Positions 38,722 through 46,383 of a stretch of 46,383 bases of DNA are shown piece by piece. Below the pieces are notes generated by a model. That model was not told the origin of the DNA. It made no database searches and saw only the letters and a program-made list of their open reading frames with translations. Source of the DNA: Anaerolineae bacterium (GTDB lineage Bacteria > Chloroflexota > Anaerolineae > B4-G1 > SLSP01); contig JALXBP010000105.1 in assembly GCA_026991395.1 (NCBI GenBank), forward strand, positions 1 to 46,383. Reading direction: 5' to 3'. The number at the start of each line of letters is the position of its first letter. Positions within the stretch are counted from its first letter, which is position 1. Both the position numbers and the translations under genes were made by a program.

Positions 38722-41700
38722 ATGAGACTTGCAGGATGGGAGAAAGTAGGCTTCTACCCCACGCCCGGCGTGGTGGTAGAGATGATTTCCCGGCGGCTTG
38801 TCCCGCCGGCGTCCGGACTGTGGCGGCTCCTCGACCCCTGCGCCGGGGAAGGGGAGGCTGCAGCACAATGCGCCGCCCTTGTCGGCGGTATGTCGGAGAC
38901 GTTGGGCGTTGAACTGAGCTACAGCCGCGCAGCTGTAGCCGCGCAGCGCCTGACGCAGGTCATCGAGGGGGCGTGGAAGTCGGTGCGCGTTAAGATGCGC
39001 TCCGTCTCCCTGCTCTGGCTCAACCCACCCTACGGGGCAGGGACGAACCAGGGCGAGCGCCTGGAGACGGAGTTCCTGCGCACGGCCCTGACGACGCTGG
39101 CCACCGGTGGTGTGCTGGTCTACATCGTCCCCCAGCACGTGCTGGGCGATGTGGATGTCGCCCGCCTCCTGGCCGGAAACTTCGAGGCGATGGATGTGCG
39201 CCGCTTCCCCGATGGGGAATTCGAGCGCTTCCGCCAGGTCGTTGTTCTGGCCCGACGCCGCGCCAAGTACCACCCGCCGACGAAGGAGGCGGTGCTGGCG
39301 CTGCGGGCACTGGCCGGGGCCGAACTGCCGCCGCTGACGGGCGCAGAGGGCCGCTACCGGCTGCCTGCCGTGCCGGAAGGCGAGGTGATGCGCCTCGTCG
39401 CACCCAGTGACAACCACCTGCTGCGCGAGGCACTCAAGGTCGGCTTGCCCCGTGAAGTTAAACAGAGCATCGTGCCCGAGGCAACGGTGGGCAAGGGATT
39501 TACCCCCATCGTGCCGCTCAAGAAGGGGCACGTGGCGATGCTCATCGCCTCCGGACTGATGGGCACACTGGAAATCACCACGCCCGACGGAACGATGCTC
39601 GTCAAGGGCCGGGTGGCCAAGGAGGAAGCGGTCGTTTCCTCGACAAGCGACGGGAAAAAGGACATCGTGGTCACGCGCGAAAGCTTCAAGACCACGATCT
39701 CCACGCTCTCCTCGAAGGGCTTGCAGGTCATCGATGAAGTCAAGGACCTGGAGGCCTTTATGCAGGAGCACGGCGAGGCCCTTGCCCGCGCCATCCTCGA
39801 CCAGCCTCCGCTCTACCGCAACGATCCGACGCGGGAGGAGTGGGCAACCGTCTCTGCCCTCGGCAAGGGGCGGCGTCCCTTACCCGGGCAAAAGGAGGCG
39901 GGGCTGCTGCCGGTGCAGAAGCACGCGGCCATCGCCCTGGCCCGTGCCCTGCGCAAGCGCAAGAAGGCCATCGTCCAGGGCGAGATGGGGCTGGGCAAGA
40001 CCACCATCGCCCTGGCTACGCTGGCCCTGCGCAAGAAGTGGCCTGCCGTCGTCATCTGCCCCCCGCACCTGGTCCCCAAGTGGATCAGGGAGGCCAGGGA
40101 GGTGCTGGGGGAAGAGGTCTACGCGGTAGAGCTAAAGCGCATCGCCGATGTGGAGGCCTTTGCCAAAGCTGTGGCCGTGCGCGGGCGCGACAAGCCCGCC
40201 ATCGCCGTTATGGCGGCCACCTCCGCCAAGTTAGGCGGCGGGTGGAAGGTGGGAGCAACGCGCCGACGCCACCACTACAAGGACGGCCAAGGCTATGCCC
40301 GCACGTTAGAGGTCGCCGCCTGCCCTCACTGCGGCTGGGACCCTACCCAGCCTCTGGAGGGGGTGGAGGAGGAGAAGCGCCTCCCCCTCGACTTCCTCGA
40401 AAAGAAGAAGTCCGGGCGGCGATGCCCCAAGTGCGGAACCGTGCTGACCGACTACGGGCAGGGCCGCTTCCGCCGCTGGCCGCTGGCCGACTACATCCGG
40501 CGGAAGCACAAGAATCTGTTCCGCGTCCTGGTGGCCGATGAGGTCCACCAGTTCAAGGGACAGGAGAGCGACCGCGCCTTAGCCTTCCACCATCTGGTGC
40601 GGGCAACGGAGGAGCAGCTTGCCCTGACGGGCACCTTCTTCGGGGGTCGGGCAACCTCCATCTTCTGGCTGCTCCACCGGCTAAACGTCGGCAGCGTTTC
40701 CCGCCGCTTCGCCTTCAACGATGTCGCTCGATGGGTCGGGCGCTACGGCCTGGTGGAGAGAAGAGAAGAAGTCTATCAGGACAAGGACGTGGGGCACTAC
40801 AGCGGACGCACCAAGGTGCGCACCCATACCCGCGAGGTGCCCGGCATCAGCCCGGCCATCATGGAACTGATGGCCGAGAACGTCCTCTTCCTGGCGCTCA
40901 AGGACTTAGGCGTCGCCCTGCCCGACTATGCCGAGGAGGTCGCCCTCCTCGAAATGAGCGAGGCGCAGGCGCGAAGCTACCGCCGTGTCCAGTCGGCACT
41001 GTGGGACCTGGCTTCGCAGGATCGATCCTATCTGTCGGCGTGGCTCCAGTGGAGCCTGGCCCGCCCCAACTCCGCCTTCCGCACCGAGAGGGTACGGGAA
41101 CTCAACAGCCGCGTTCTCCCTGCCGTCGTCAAAGGCAAGGAGCTACTCCCCAAGGAGCAGTGGCTCGTTGAGTTCTGCAAAGCAGAGGCGGCGAAGGGCC
41201 GGCGCGTCGTCGTCTTCCTCCGCCAGACGGGGACGCGGGACATCCAGCCTCGCATCGTCGAAGTCCTCCAGCGGGCGGGCCTGAAGGCTGGGCACCTGCC
41301 CGGCTCGGTCAACCCGCGCAAGCGCGAGGCGTGGCTCAAGGAGCACCCCTACCAGGTGCTCATCACCAACCCGCGCCTGGTCGAGACGGGCCTCGATCTC
41401 GTCGAATACGCCACCGTCGTCTTCTTCGAGATCGAGTACAGCCTCTACACCCTGTGGCAGGCAATGCGCAGAGTGTGGCGGCTGGGGCAAAAGCGCCCTG
41501 TGCGGGTCGTCTTCGCCGTCTACAAGGACACCATGGAGGAGCGGGCTATGCGCTTAATGGGCCAGAAGATGCGTGCAGCTCAGCTTCTCTACGGTGATGA
41601 GGTTGGCGGAGCCATCGTCCCCGAAGGCGGGGCCGACAGCTTCCTCACCGAACTGGCCCGTTCGGTGCTGGAGGATGCGGAACTGCCCGACCTCAAGGCC

Positions 41701-41895
41701 ATCTTCGGCGCTGCGGCGCAGGTGGCCACCGTCCAGGTCGAGGCCGAGCCGCAGGAGGACCAACGGCGTCCGTCGCTGGAAGAACTCCGGGCGGCAATGG
41801 CGGCAATGAAGCAGCAGCGCCCCAGGCGGCGCAAGCGCAAGGCCCGGCGGCAGCAGCCAGTGGCACAACAACTGCCGCTCTTTGGCTTTGCGTAG
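38722..41895 (+). CDS. DNA methyltransferase-SNF2 helicase fusion
   Basis: 1057 residues. N-terminal AdoMet-dependent methyltransferase: LLDPCAGEGEAA (motif I, near 37-48) and LLWLNPPYGAG (motif IV, near 98). A middle domain spans about 180-385. Then a superfamily 2 SNF2-type helicase: IVQGEMGLGKTTIAL (near 418), a CPHC...CPKC zinc insert (near 533-570), VLVADEVHQFKG (DEVH near 606), and C-terminal RecA domain VLITNPRLVETGLDLVEYATVVFFE ... MRRVWRLGQKRPVR (near 915). A Lys/Arg/Gln-rich tail closes it. Gamma-like motif order (I before IV). Methylase-helicase giants occur as phage anti-restriction proteins (for example DarB of P1) and in defence islands (DISARM-like). Here a role in modifying or protecting transferred DNA is plausible. 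Confidence 0.85.
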   Translation: MRLAGWEKVGFYPTPGVVVEMISRRLVPPASGLWRLLDPCAGEGEAAAQCAALVGGMSETLGVELSYSRAAVAAQRLTQVIEGAWKSVRVKMRSVSLLWLNPPYGAGTNQGERLETEFLRTALTTLATGGVLVYIVPQHVLGDVDVARLLAGNFEAMDVRRFPDGEFERFRQVVVLARRRAKYHPPTKEAVLALRALAGAELPPLTGAEGRYRLPAVPEGEVMRLVAPSDNHLLREALKVGLPREVKQSIVPEATVGKGFTPIVPLKKGHVAMLIASGLMGTLEITTPDGTMLVKGRVAKEEAVVSSTSDGKKDIVVTRESFKTTISTLSSKGLQVIDEVKDLEAFMQEHGEALARAILDQPPLYRNDPTREEWATVSALGKGRRPLPGQKEAGLLPVQKHAAIALARALRKRKKAIVQGEMGLGKTTIALATLALRKKWPAVVICPPHLVPKWIREAREVLGEEVYAVELKRIADVEAFAKAVAVRGRDKPAIAVMAATSAKLGGGWKVGATRRRHHYKDGQGYARTLEVAACPHCGWDPTQPLEGVEEEKRLPLDFLEKKKSGRRCPKCGTVLTDYGQGRFRRWPLADYIRRKHKNLFRVLVADEVHQFKGQESDRALAFHHLVRATEEQLALTGTFFGGRATSIFWLLHRLNVGSVSRRFAFNDVARWVGRYGLVERREEVYQDKDVGHYSGRTKVRTHTREVPGISPAIMELMAENVLFLALKDLGVALPDYAEEVALLEMSEAQARSYRRVQSALWDLASQDRSYLSAWLQWSLARPNSAFRTERVRELNSRVLPAVVKGKELLPKEQWLVEFCKAEAAKGRRVVVFLRQTGTRDIQPRIVEVLQRAGLKAGHLPGSVNPRKREAWLKEHPYQVLITNPRLVETGLDLVEYATVVFFEIEYSLYTLWQAMRRVWRLGQKRPVRVVFAVYKDTMEERAMRLMGQKMRAAQLLYGDEVGGAIVPEGGADSFLTELARSVLEDAELPDLKAIFGAAAQVATVQVEAEPQEDQRRPSLEELRAAMAAMKQQRPRRRKRKARRQQPVAQQLPLFGFA

Positions 41896-41913
41896 AGGTT
41901 CCCCCAAGATTAG

Positions 41914-41950
41914 AACGGGGAGATCATCTGCGGATGATCTCCCCGTTTCG
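41914..41950 (+). terminator. Intrinsic terminator after the helicase gene
   Basis: AACGGGGAGATCATC (41914-41928), TGCG loop, GATGATCTCCCCGTT (41933-41947), 15 perfect pairs followed by TCGCTTTC. Ends the 38-kb transcript before the recombinase module. Confidence 0.75.
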
Positions 41951-41961
41951 CTTTCGGCGAT

Positions 41962-41991
41962 AACTGCGCACAAGTATCATTGTGCGCAGTT
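41962..41991 (+). other. dif/cer-like recombination site candidate
   Basis: Twelve-base inverted arms AACTGCGCACAA and TTGTGCGCAGTT flank a 6-base centre GTATCA. Arm length, spacer and the TGCGCAnAA core match the layout of Xer sites (chromosomal dif, plasmid cer/psi). A further half-site TGCGCACAAG lies at 42042-42051, just before the recombinase promoter. The same inverted repeat is followed by TTTTT, so a terminator role is also possible. Confidence 0.55.
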
Positions 41992-42053
41992 TTTGGCCCT
42001 CCAGGGGGCTTCCAGAGGCCCTCTAACGGGGTCGAACTAATTGCGCACAAGAT

Positions 42054-42081
42054 TTGACAACCTCCTTGCGGCAATTATAAT
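42054..42081 (+). promoter_or_regulatory. Near-perfect sigma-70 promoter of the recombinase
   Basis: TTGACA at 42054-42059, 16-base spacer, TATAAT at 42076-42081. The extra TGCGCACAAG half-site ends 3 bases before the -35, so recombinase binding there could repress its own gene. Confidence 0.85.
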
Positions 42082-42105
42082 GAGGGAGACCAGGGAGGTA
42101 GCAAC

Positions 42106-42921
42106 TTGAAGCATATATCCCCACGCACCCAAGAACTCTATCAAAAAGCCTTGCGCCGCTTCGAAACCTGGTACTGGCGGCGCTATGACACCGCCCCCGA
42201 CTACGCCCTCCTCACCGAAGAGGAGGTGCGCGAGTACCTTGCCGCCCTGCGAGAAGAGGGTCTCTCGGCCAGTACGCGCAACCTGCTTCTCTCCGCCCTG
42301 AAATGGGCTGTGCGCCAGGAGAATAACCGCCTGGAGGTGCCGATGGAGAAGGCCGTGCTGCCTCCCATTGAAACGCTCACCGCCCGTGATCTGGGGCGAC
42401 TCGTCCGTGCTGCCCTCCAAGCTCAGCCGGAATGGGTCGGCTTGCGCAATGAGGCCATCATTGCCCTGCTGGCCCGCGCAGGCCTGCGCCTGGAAGAACT
42501 CACTGAGCTCAAGATGAGCGATATTACCCTCCGTCCGCGCTCTGGCTCTGTCCTGGTGCGCAAAGGCAAGGGGAACAAACAGCGACAGGTGCCGCTCTCC
42601 GCCGAAACACGCCGCGCCTTGCGGAACTATCTCCTCCGTCGTCCCCCTGTGGAAACCGATGCCCTCTTCATTTCCAGCTGGAAACGTCCTCTGAGTCGCC
42701 GCACCGTTCAGGCGATGATCGCCAATGCGGCGAAGAAGGCGGGGATTGAGCACAGGGTTTCGCCGCACATTCTGCGTCACACCTTCGCCACCCGTCTGAA
42801 TGAAAAAGGTACAGACCTGGTTTCAATCCAAAAGTTGCTGGGGCATAGCAGTGTGGCGACCACGCAGCGCTACCTGCACCCCAACCGGCGACAAATACAG
42901 GAGATGGTGGAAGAGCTGTAG
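42106..42921 (+). CDS. Tyrosine recombinase, XerC/D-like
   Basis: 271 residues from a TTG start at 42106 (GGGAGGT 7 bases upstream; no nearer ATG). N-terminal SAM-like core-binding domain (SPRTQELYQKALRRFETWYWRRY ... STRNLLLSALKWAVRQ). The catalytic domain has ARAGLRLEEL (Arg, near 125), GKGNKQRQVPL (Lys), HILRHTFATRL (His-x-x-Arg, near 221), LGHSSVATTQRYLH (His near 246 and Tyr nucleophile near 256). Length and order are those of Xer proteins and small integrases. With the adjacent dif-like repeat it most likely resolves plasmid dimers, or integrates the element at a dif-like host site. Confidence 0.92.
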   Translation: MKHISPRTQELYQKALRRFETWYWRRYDTAPDYALLTEEEVREYLAALREEGLSASTRNLLLSALKWAVRQENNRLEVPMEKAVLPPIETLTARDLGRLVRAALQAQPEWVGLRNEAIIALLARAGLRLEELTELKMSDITLRPRSGSVLVRKGKGNKQRQVPLSAETRRALRNYLLRRPPVETDALFISSWKRPLSRRTVQAMIANAAKKAGIEHRVSPHILRHTFATRLNEKGTDLVSIQKLLGHSSVATTQRYLHPNRRQIQEMVEEL

Positions 42922-42922
42922 G

Positions 42923-43750
42923 ATGACAATGACAAACAGAGACCCTCTCATTGAAGAAGTAAGGAAGAAGCTCAAAGAGTGCCTTCAGACTAGGCTATGC
43001 AAGCCCATTGTCCCCGGATGGATAGCATGGGTTTTTCTTCTCGGTGCCTTTATCCTTTCTCAGCGTCCTGCTTCCGGGTTTTTTGTGGGAAACATTGAAC
43101 AGAGTATCATAGGCGGGGCACTTACCTTCACAGGTTTTTTCCTGTGGGATACAAACATTGTCAGTCGGCTCTGTCGAGTTCAGCGATGGAAGGATGCTTT
43201 CAAAAGCTTCTACCATCGATACAAGGGCAACAAGGATCAATGGTTCTTTATCATTGCCCCTATTATCTTCTGGTGGCCATCTCTCCCCCAACTCTGGCGT
43301 ATTATAGGAATGGAGTTTTATCTCTTTGTCTTGTATGGCAGCCAAGAATTACTGAAGTTCTCCCTGGGTAACCCTGAAATCATCCGGGGGCTTCAGGCTT
43401 CGCTCCTTAAACCCCAGCTTGAAGTCCTGCGCTGCGCCAAGGAAGTCGTTGCTGATTATCCCCCTGAAGCTTACAAACAACTCGCCAAACAGATTGAGAT
43501 TCAGCTTTCCGCCCAGGAAGGACTAACCTGGCCATGGACGATAGGAATAGGCATTGCAGCAGATCGTCTCATCGATCTACTCGGCAATACACCCTCTGCG
43601 GCTTTTATCGTTCTCTTCTTGGCTCTCTACATTCTGCTGCGCCTTACCGATAGTATCTATAACTACACAGCCCTTGTCCAAGCCATTGCTCAACTTGAGT
43701 ATGAATCATCTCTCGACCCAAGCAAGGAGGACTCAAGCCATGCCGAATGA
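42923..43750 (+). CDS. Polytopic membrane protein of unlike composition
   Basis: 275 residues from ATG 42923, 2 bases after the recombinase stop, so probably co-expressed. About six membrane segments (GWIAWVFLLGAFILS, IIGGALTFTGFFLW, WFFIIAPIIFWWP, MEFYLFVLYGS, WPWTIGIGIAADRLI, FIVLFLALYILLRL). The coding sequence is visibly richer in A+T than its neighbours and uses codons rare elsewhere here (ATA, TTA-type), suggesting recent acquisition. No family recognised. Its end overlaps the next gene by 11 bases. Confidence 0.65.
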   Translation: MTMTNRDPLIEEVRKKLKECLQTRLCKPIVPGWIAWVFLLGAFILSQRPASGFFVGNIEQSIIGGALTFTGFFLWDTNIVSRLCRVQRWKDAFKSFYHRYKGNKDQWFFIIAPIIFWWPSLPQLWRIIGMEFYLFVLYGSQELLKFSLGNPEIIRGLQASLLKPQLEVLRCAKEVVADYPPEAYKQLAKQIEIQLSAQEGLTWPWTIGIGIAADRLIDLLGNTPSAAFIVLFLALYILLRLTDSIYNYTALVQAIAQLEYESSLDPSKEDSSHAE

Positions 43751-45128
43751 CACGCCGAATGACGCAGCACACCAGGAAGTTCCTCGTTGCCCCATCTGTG
43801 GCCACCCCCTGGAAATCTCCCCGGCCGAACGCGAGGGATGGCTCATTCCCTATCCCGTCGCAACCTGCCCCCATTGCGGGGCGCAGATGGAGATCAAGGA
43901 GGACAAGGGGGGAACGATCAAGGCCGTACGCTTCCTCCTCATCCCGGAGGAGACCGCGAGCTTCTGGCCGAAGAATAGCTGGGAAAAGCTCAAGGGCTTC
44001 ATTCCCTACGGTACGGCACAACAATTAGGAGACCAAGCCTATCGGCGGGCCGCAGAGCATCGCGCTCTTACCCGCCATCTCATTGAAGATGAGCCACCTC
44101 TCTGCACCTCGCCCCTGGCACTCAAGAAAAACGAGGTTTGCCTCTATGCCGAAGAGCATGGCCTGTTAGCCGAGCAGCGCGTTTCCAAGGCCGAGGGAGA
44201 ACGATGGGTGCCTCAGGAAGAAGGCCCCCTGGTTGTAACCAATCGTTCGATCTACGTCGGAGGCAAGCGCATTATGTTGAACAAAGTGGAAGCTTGCCAT
44301 CCGACGGCTAAAGGAGTGATCATCCAGCGCAGGGATCGCAAACGACTTCAATTCGTCCAGGCCGAAAACCCCTATGCCTTACAGTTATCCATCTGGCGGG
44401 CGATCCCGGACCAATGCCCTCATCCCACTGTGGAAACCAAGACCTTTGAGCAGAAACCATCTACAGCAGCCAAGGTAAGCGTCCCTATACCCGGAAGATC
44501 AGAGCGACTAACGATGTCTCAAAGCGGGGCAATAGTTTTGTTTGTCCTTATGCTTCTTATGCTCTTGGGGGGATGCTATGGCAGTTCTGCCCTGTTTGGA
44601 AGCAGCAAGAACAAAATGCCGATGATTGCAGCCACACCCGTCCCTCCTACACCTACAGCTTCCCCCACGCTTACAGCCTCGCCAACGCCCACCGCTACTT
44701 CAACGCCGACCCGTACCCCGACTCCCACGCCGACAAAGACCCCCGTACCCACCAATACCCCGCGCCCCACGGCGACCCCAGTACCGCCTACCCCTGTGCC
44801 ACCGCCTCCGGCAACGCCGACGCCGGTGCCCGTCTCCTGCAACATTGAGGCTTGGGTGGATAATCCGAATCCATCCCAAAACTCCACCGTTACCGTCTTC
44901 GGGAAGCTGACCTGCAACGGGGCAGGGGTAGGCAATGCTCAAATGCGTACCACCTGGCACTATAAATCCACGACCTCAACCTGCGACGGAACGACAGGCA
45001 GCGATGGTGTGGCCGCCTGCCAGCGGCGCATCGGACGGGCAACGGTCGGCTACACCGTCCGCATCGATGTAGCCATCACGTGGAACGGCAAGACCTACTA
45101 CACCTCCACCAGCTTCACGCCGCAGTAA
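43740..45128 (+). CDS. Zinc-ribbon membrane protein with extracellular Ig-like domain
   Basis: 462 residues from ATG 43740. The cytoplasmic N-terminus has two CxxC pairs (CPICGHP near 18, CPHCGAQ near 43), a zinc ribbon. A middle domain (KNEVCLYAEEHGLLAEQRV ... LVVTNRSIYVGGKRIMLNKVEACHP) resembles the PH-like 'short C-terminal' fold of membrane-stress proteins. One membrane helix (AIVLFVLMLLMLLGGCYG) is followed by a long TPTPTP linker and a C-terminal Ig-like domain with Cys (CNIEAWVDNPNPSQNSTVTVFGKLTC ... STCDGTTGSDGVAAC). A sensor crossing the membrane is a reasonable guess. Confidence 0.65.
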   Translation: MPNDTPNDAAHQEVPRCPICGHPLEISPAEREGWLIPYPVATCPHCGAQMEIKEDKGGTIKAVRFLLIPEETASFWPKNSWEKLKGFIPYGTAQQLGDQAYRRAAEHRALTRHLIEDEPPLCTSPLALKKNEVCLYAEEHGLLAEQRVSKAEGERWVPQEEGPLVVTNRSIYVGGKRIMLNKVEACHPTAKGVIIQRRDRKRLQFVQAENPYALQLSIWRAIPDQCPHPTVETKTFEQKPSTAAKVSVPIPGRSERLTMSQSGAIVLFVLMLLMLLGGCYGSSALFGSSKNKMPMIAATPVPPTPTASPTLTASPTPTATSTPTRTPTPTPTKTPVPTNTPRPTATPVPPTPVPPPPATPTPVPVSCNIEAWVDNPNPSQNSTVTVFGKLTCNGAGVGNAQMRTTWHYKSTTSTCDGTTGSDGVAACQRRIGRATVGYTVRIDVAITWNGKTYYTSTSFTPQ

Positions 45129-45142
45129 AGGGGGATGATCCT

Positions 45143-45349
45143 GTGAAGCTCGGCATACGAAAGCCTTCGCTGAAAAGACGCATTGCGGCCCGTACATCGC
45201 TCAAGCGCTATGTGCGCCACAGCCTGGGCCTCAAGGCTCCACGCGGCTGGGGCTGGGTTACCAACCCCAGGCGTGCCGCCCGCAATCGTCTCTACAACCG
45301 CACGACGGTGGATCCATTCAGGATCGGGCGGAAGAAGCGCAAGCGATGA
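45143..45349 (+). CDS. Small, very basic conserved-type protein
   Basis: 68 residues from GTG 45143 after AAGGGGG. Sequence LKRRIAARTSLKRYVRHSLGLKAPRGWGWVTNPRRAARNRLYNRTTV, ending RKKRKR. From memory it resembles a small Lys/Arg-rich protein (pattern 'SLKKxIxARTS...NPxxAxxNxxYNRTT') carried by many phages and plasmids, function unknown. High charge and size suit nucleic-acid binding. It lies 14 bases after the previous stop. Confidence 0.6.
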   Translation: MKLGIRKPSLKRRIAARTSLKRYVRHSLGLKAPRGWGWVTNPRRAARNRLYNRTTVDPFRIGRKKRKR

Positions 45350-45374
45350 GAGGGAGACGCATCGGGGAGGCATT

Positions 45375-46383
45375 GTGACCGCACGGCGTGTTCCGCAATC
45401 CCAGGGGCTGGGCTGGGGAGAGGTCAACGGCCCTCAGCTTGATGCTCTGGCCCTGAACAACGGGGTGCCATTCCCGCTGACCGTGGAGGACGTGGGGGCC
45501 GTCACACGCTCACTCGATCTGGAGTGGCGTTCCTGGAAGCAATACCTCAGGGAGTTGCCTCCCGGAACACCGCTCAGCGAGGGCTTCAAGCGCTTTCAGG
45601 GCGTCGTCGGCCTCCTGACGGTCAACACGCTGAGAGAGGGGATCAACCTCTTCATCATGCTGCGTTTCGCTCATCCCCCCTATATCCAGCCCCTCGACGC
45701 CCTCTACCAACTGGAAGAGACGGAGGAGGACATCCCGCCCGCGCTCCTCGGCATCCTCTACGCCGCCATCACTGCCGACCGGCAGGGCAGATTACCGTCC
45801 ACCGCTCCCTACTTAGGCACCTTCATTGTGGACAAGGACGACAACCACCTGCGCCCCATGGTACGCCGGTGGAGCCGCAAGGAGATCGCCCGTTGGGTCG
45901 AGGAGCACGGGATTACCTGGCTGCGCACCTACCCCCATCCGGATGTCCCCCTGCCTGCGGGGGCCGTCAATGCAGCGCGGGCAGTGATGGAACTCAGCCG
46001 GTTCCTCTGGGAGCCGGAGGGGATGGCCTCCGTCCCGCCGGAGGAACCCGGAACCGTCCTGCGTGCCGGTATGCTGGCCGCCCTCTGGGGCAGTACCCAT
46101 CGCAAGGTGCGCATAGGCGAGGAGAGCTACGCAGGATTGAGCAATGCCCCCAAACGGCGGACGGCCTCCTGGCTCTGGCTGGAGTATTACGCCTTAGTCT
46201 CGCGCGGGATCGTCCGCTTCCCGCCGGAAGTCCAGAAATGGCTCCGCTCTGTTCCGTCGGAAATCCCCCTTGCACCGACAGATCGACGCTTAGCCGAGGG
46301 CGTCGCCAACGCTCTCGTCCAGGAAGCCGAGGAAGAAGGCGTCTTCGCCCCCTACGACCAGTTCATCGTCCCCATCCCCGAAC
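45375..46383 (+). CDS. Unknown gene running off the window end
   Basis: From a GTG at 45375 (GGGGAGG 4 bases upstream) the frame stays open to the last base, at least 336 residues. It has no recognised motif; segments include GFKRFQGVVGLLTVNTLREGINLF, RWSRKEIARWVEEHGITWLRTYPHPDVPLPAGAVNAARAVMELSRFLWEP and RRTASWLWLEYYALVSRGIVRFPPEVQKWLRS. It is soluble and Trp/Arg/Pro-rich. If the window were a closed circle, the frame would continue past base 1 and meet a stop within about 60 bases; it is out of phase with the partial gene at 2-211. Confidence 0.65.
   Translation, partial: MTARRVPQSQGLGWGEVNGPQLDALALNNGVPFPLTVEDVGAVTRSLDLEWRSWKQYLRELPPGTPLSEGFKRFQGVVGLLTVNTLREGINLFIMLRFAHPPYIQPLDALYQLEETEEDIPPALLGILYAAITADRQGRLPSTAPYLGTFIVDKDDNHLRPMVRRWSRKEIARWVEEHGITWLRTYPHPDVPLPAGAVNAARAVMELSRFLWEPEGMASVPPEEPGTVLRAGMLAALWGSTHRKVRIGEESYAGLSNAPKRRTASWLWLEYYALVSRGIVRFPPEVQKWLRSVPSEIPLAPTDRRLAEGVANALVQEAEEEGVFAPYDQFIVPIPE

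Noticed and set aside
1-46383. CRISPR array, tRNA or rRNA genes
   Set aside because: No regularly spaced 25-40-bp direct repeats and no cloverleaf or rRNA sequence was seen by eye; a tRNAscan/minCED run would settle it.
1-46383. Proof that the window is a closed circular plasmid
   Set aside because: No terminal repeat is visible and the partial genes at the two ends are not in phase, so circularity cannot be claimed; long reads spanning the ends would decide.

Overview
All supported genes lie on the + strand of this GC-rich window. It looks like most or all of a plasmid, or a plasmid-like integrative element, from a bacterium. Long Thr-Pro linkers in secreted proteins, a Tad/Flp pilus operon with no recognisable secretin, and surface proteins with repeated 'IDTRPP...GWY' modules suggest Chloroflexota. 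That assignment is inference from family style; no rRNA or tRNA gene was seen.

Layout. (1) 1-5.6 kb, maintenance: the tail of an unknown gene, an FtsK/TcpA-like DNA translocase, ParA, a ribbon-helix-helix partner with a helically phased CCTCAAGG array upstream of parA, a replication initiator joining a winged helix to a DnaA-N-like domain with strong palindromes inside its own gene, and a beta-class amino DNA methyltransferase. (2) 5.6-10.6 kb: a non-coding repeat region, small unknown genes, ssb, and a winged-helix protein resembling the replication-relaxation family. (3) 10.6-32.2 kb: one long operon starting with a membrane protein and a 1370-residue VirB4/HerA-like ATPase that carries a low-complexity insert of about 500 residues. 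It continues through a Tad pilus set (CpaB, CpaE, CpaF, TadB, TadC, Flp pilin, TadE/TadG-like pseudopilins, two MinD-like proteins with broken P-loops) and ends in large surface proteins, one resembling a metalloprotease that has lost its zinc motif. (4) 32.2-38.7 kb: an OB-fold-like protein, a large structured RNA, and a string of unknown genes, most preceded by a compact pseudoknot-like leader. One of these proteins ends in an SSB-type acidic tip. (5) 38.7-42.9 kb: a methyltransferase-SNF2 helicase fusion, a dif-like recombination site, and a tyrosine recombinase with a near-consensus promoter. (6) 42.9 kb to the end: membrane and surface proteins, a small basic protein, and an open reading frame running off the window.

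The main discovery is RNA-level. Three structured RNAs, each with its own sigma-70-type promoter, precede three transcription units (ssb, the ATPase/Tad operon, and the 33-kb genes). Two are close paralogues that show compensatory base changes in a hairpin and a pseudoknot. Separately, six genes between 33.9 and 38.7 kb have short leaders with a common plan: hairpin, a pairing from its loop to downstream sequence, then a CCTCC able to mask the GGAGG ribosome-binding site. The element may therefore control its own genes largely through RNA structure. The second point of interest is a possible Tad-pilus-based DNA-transfer machine. All structural statements come from reading base pairing by eye; no folding program or database search was run.
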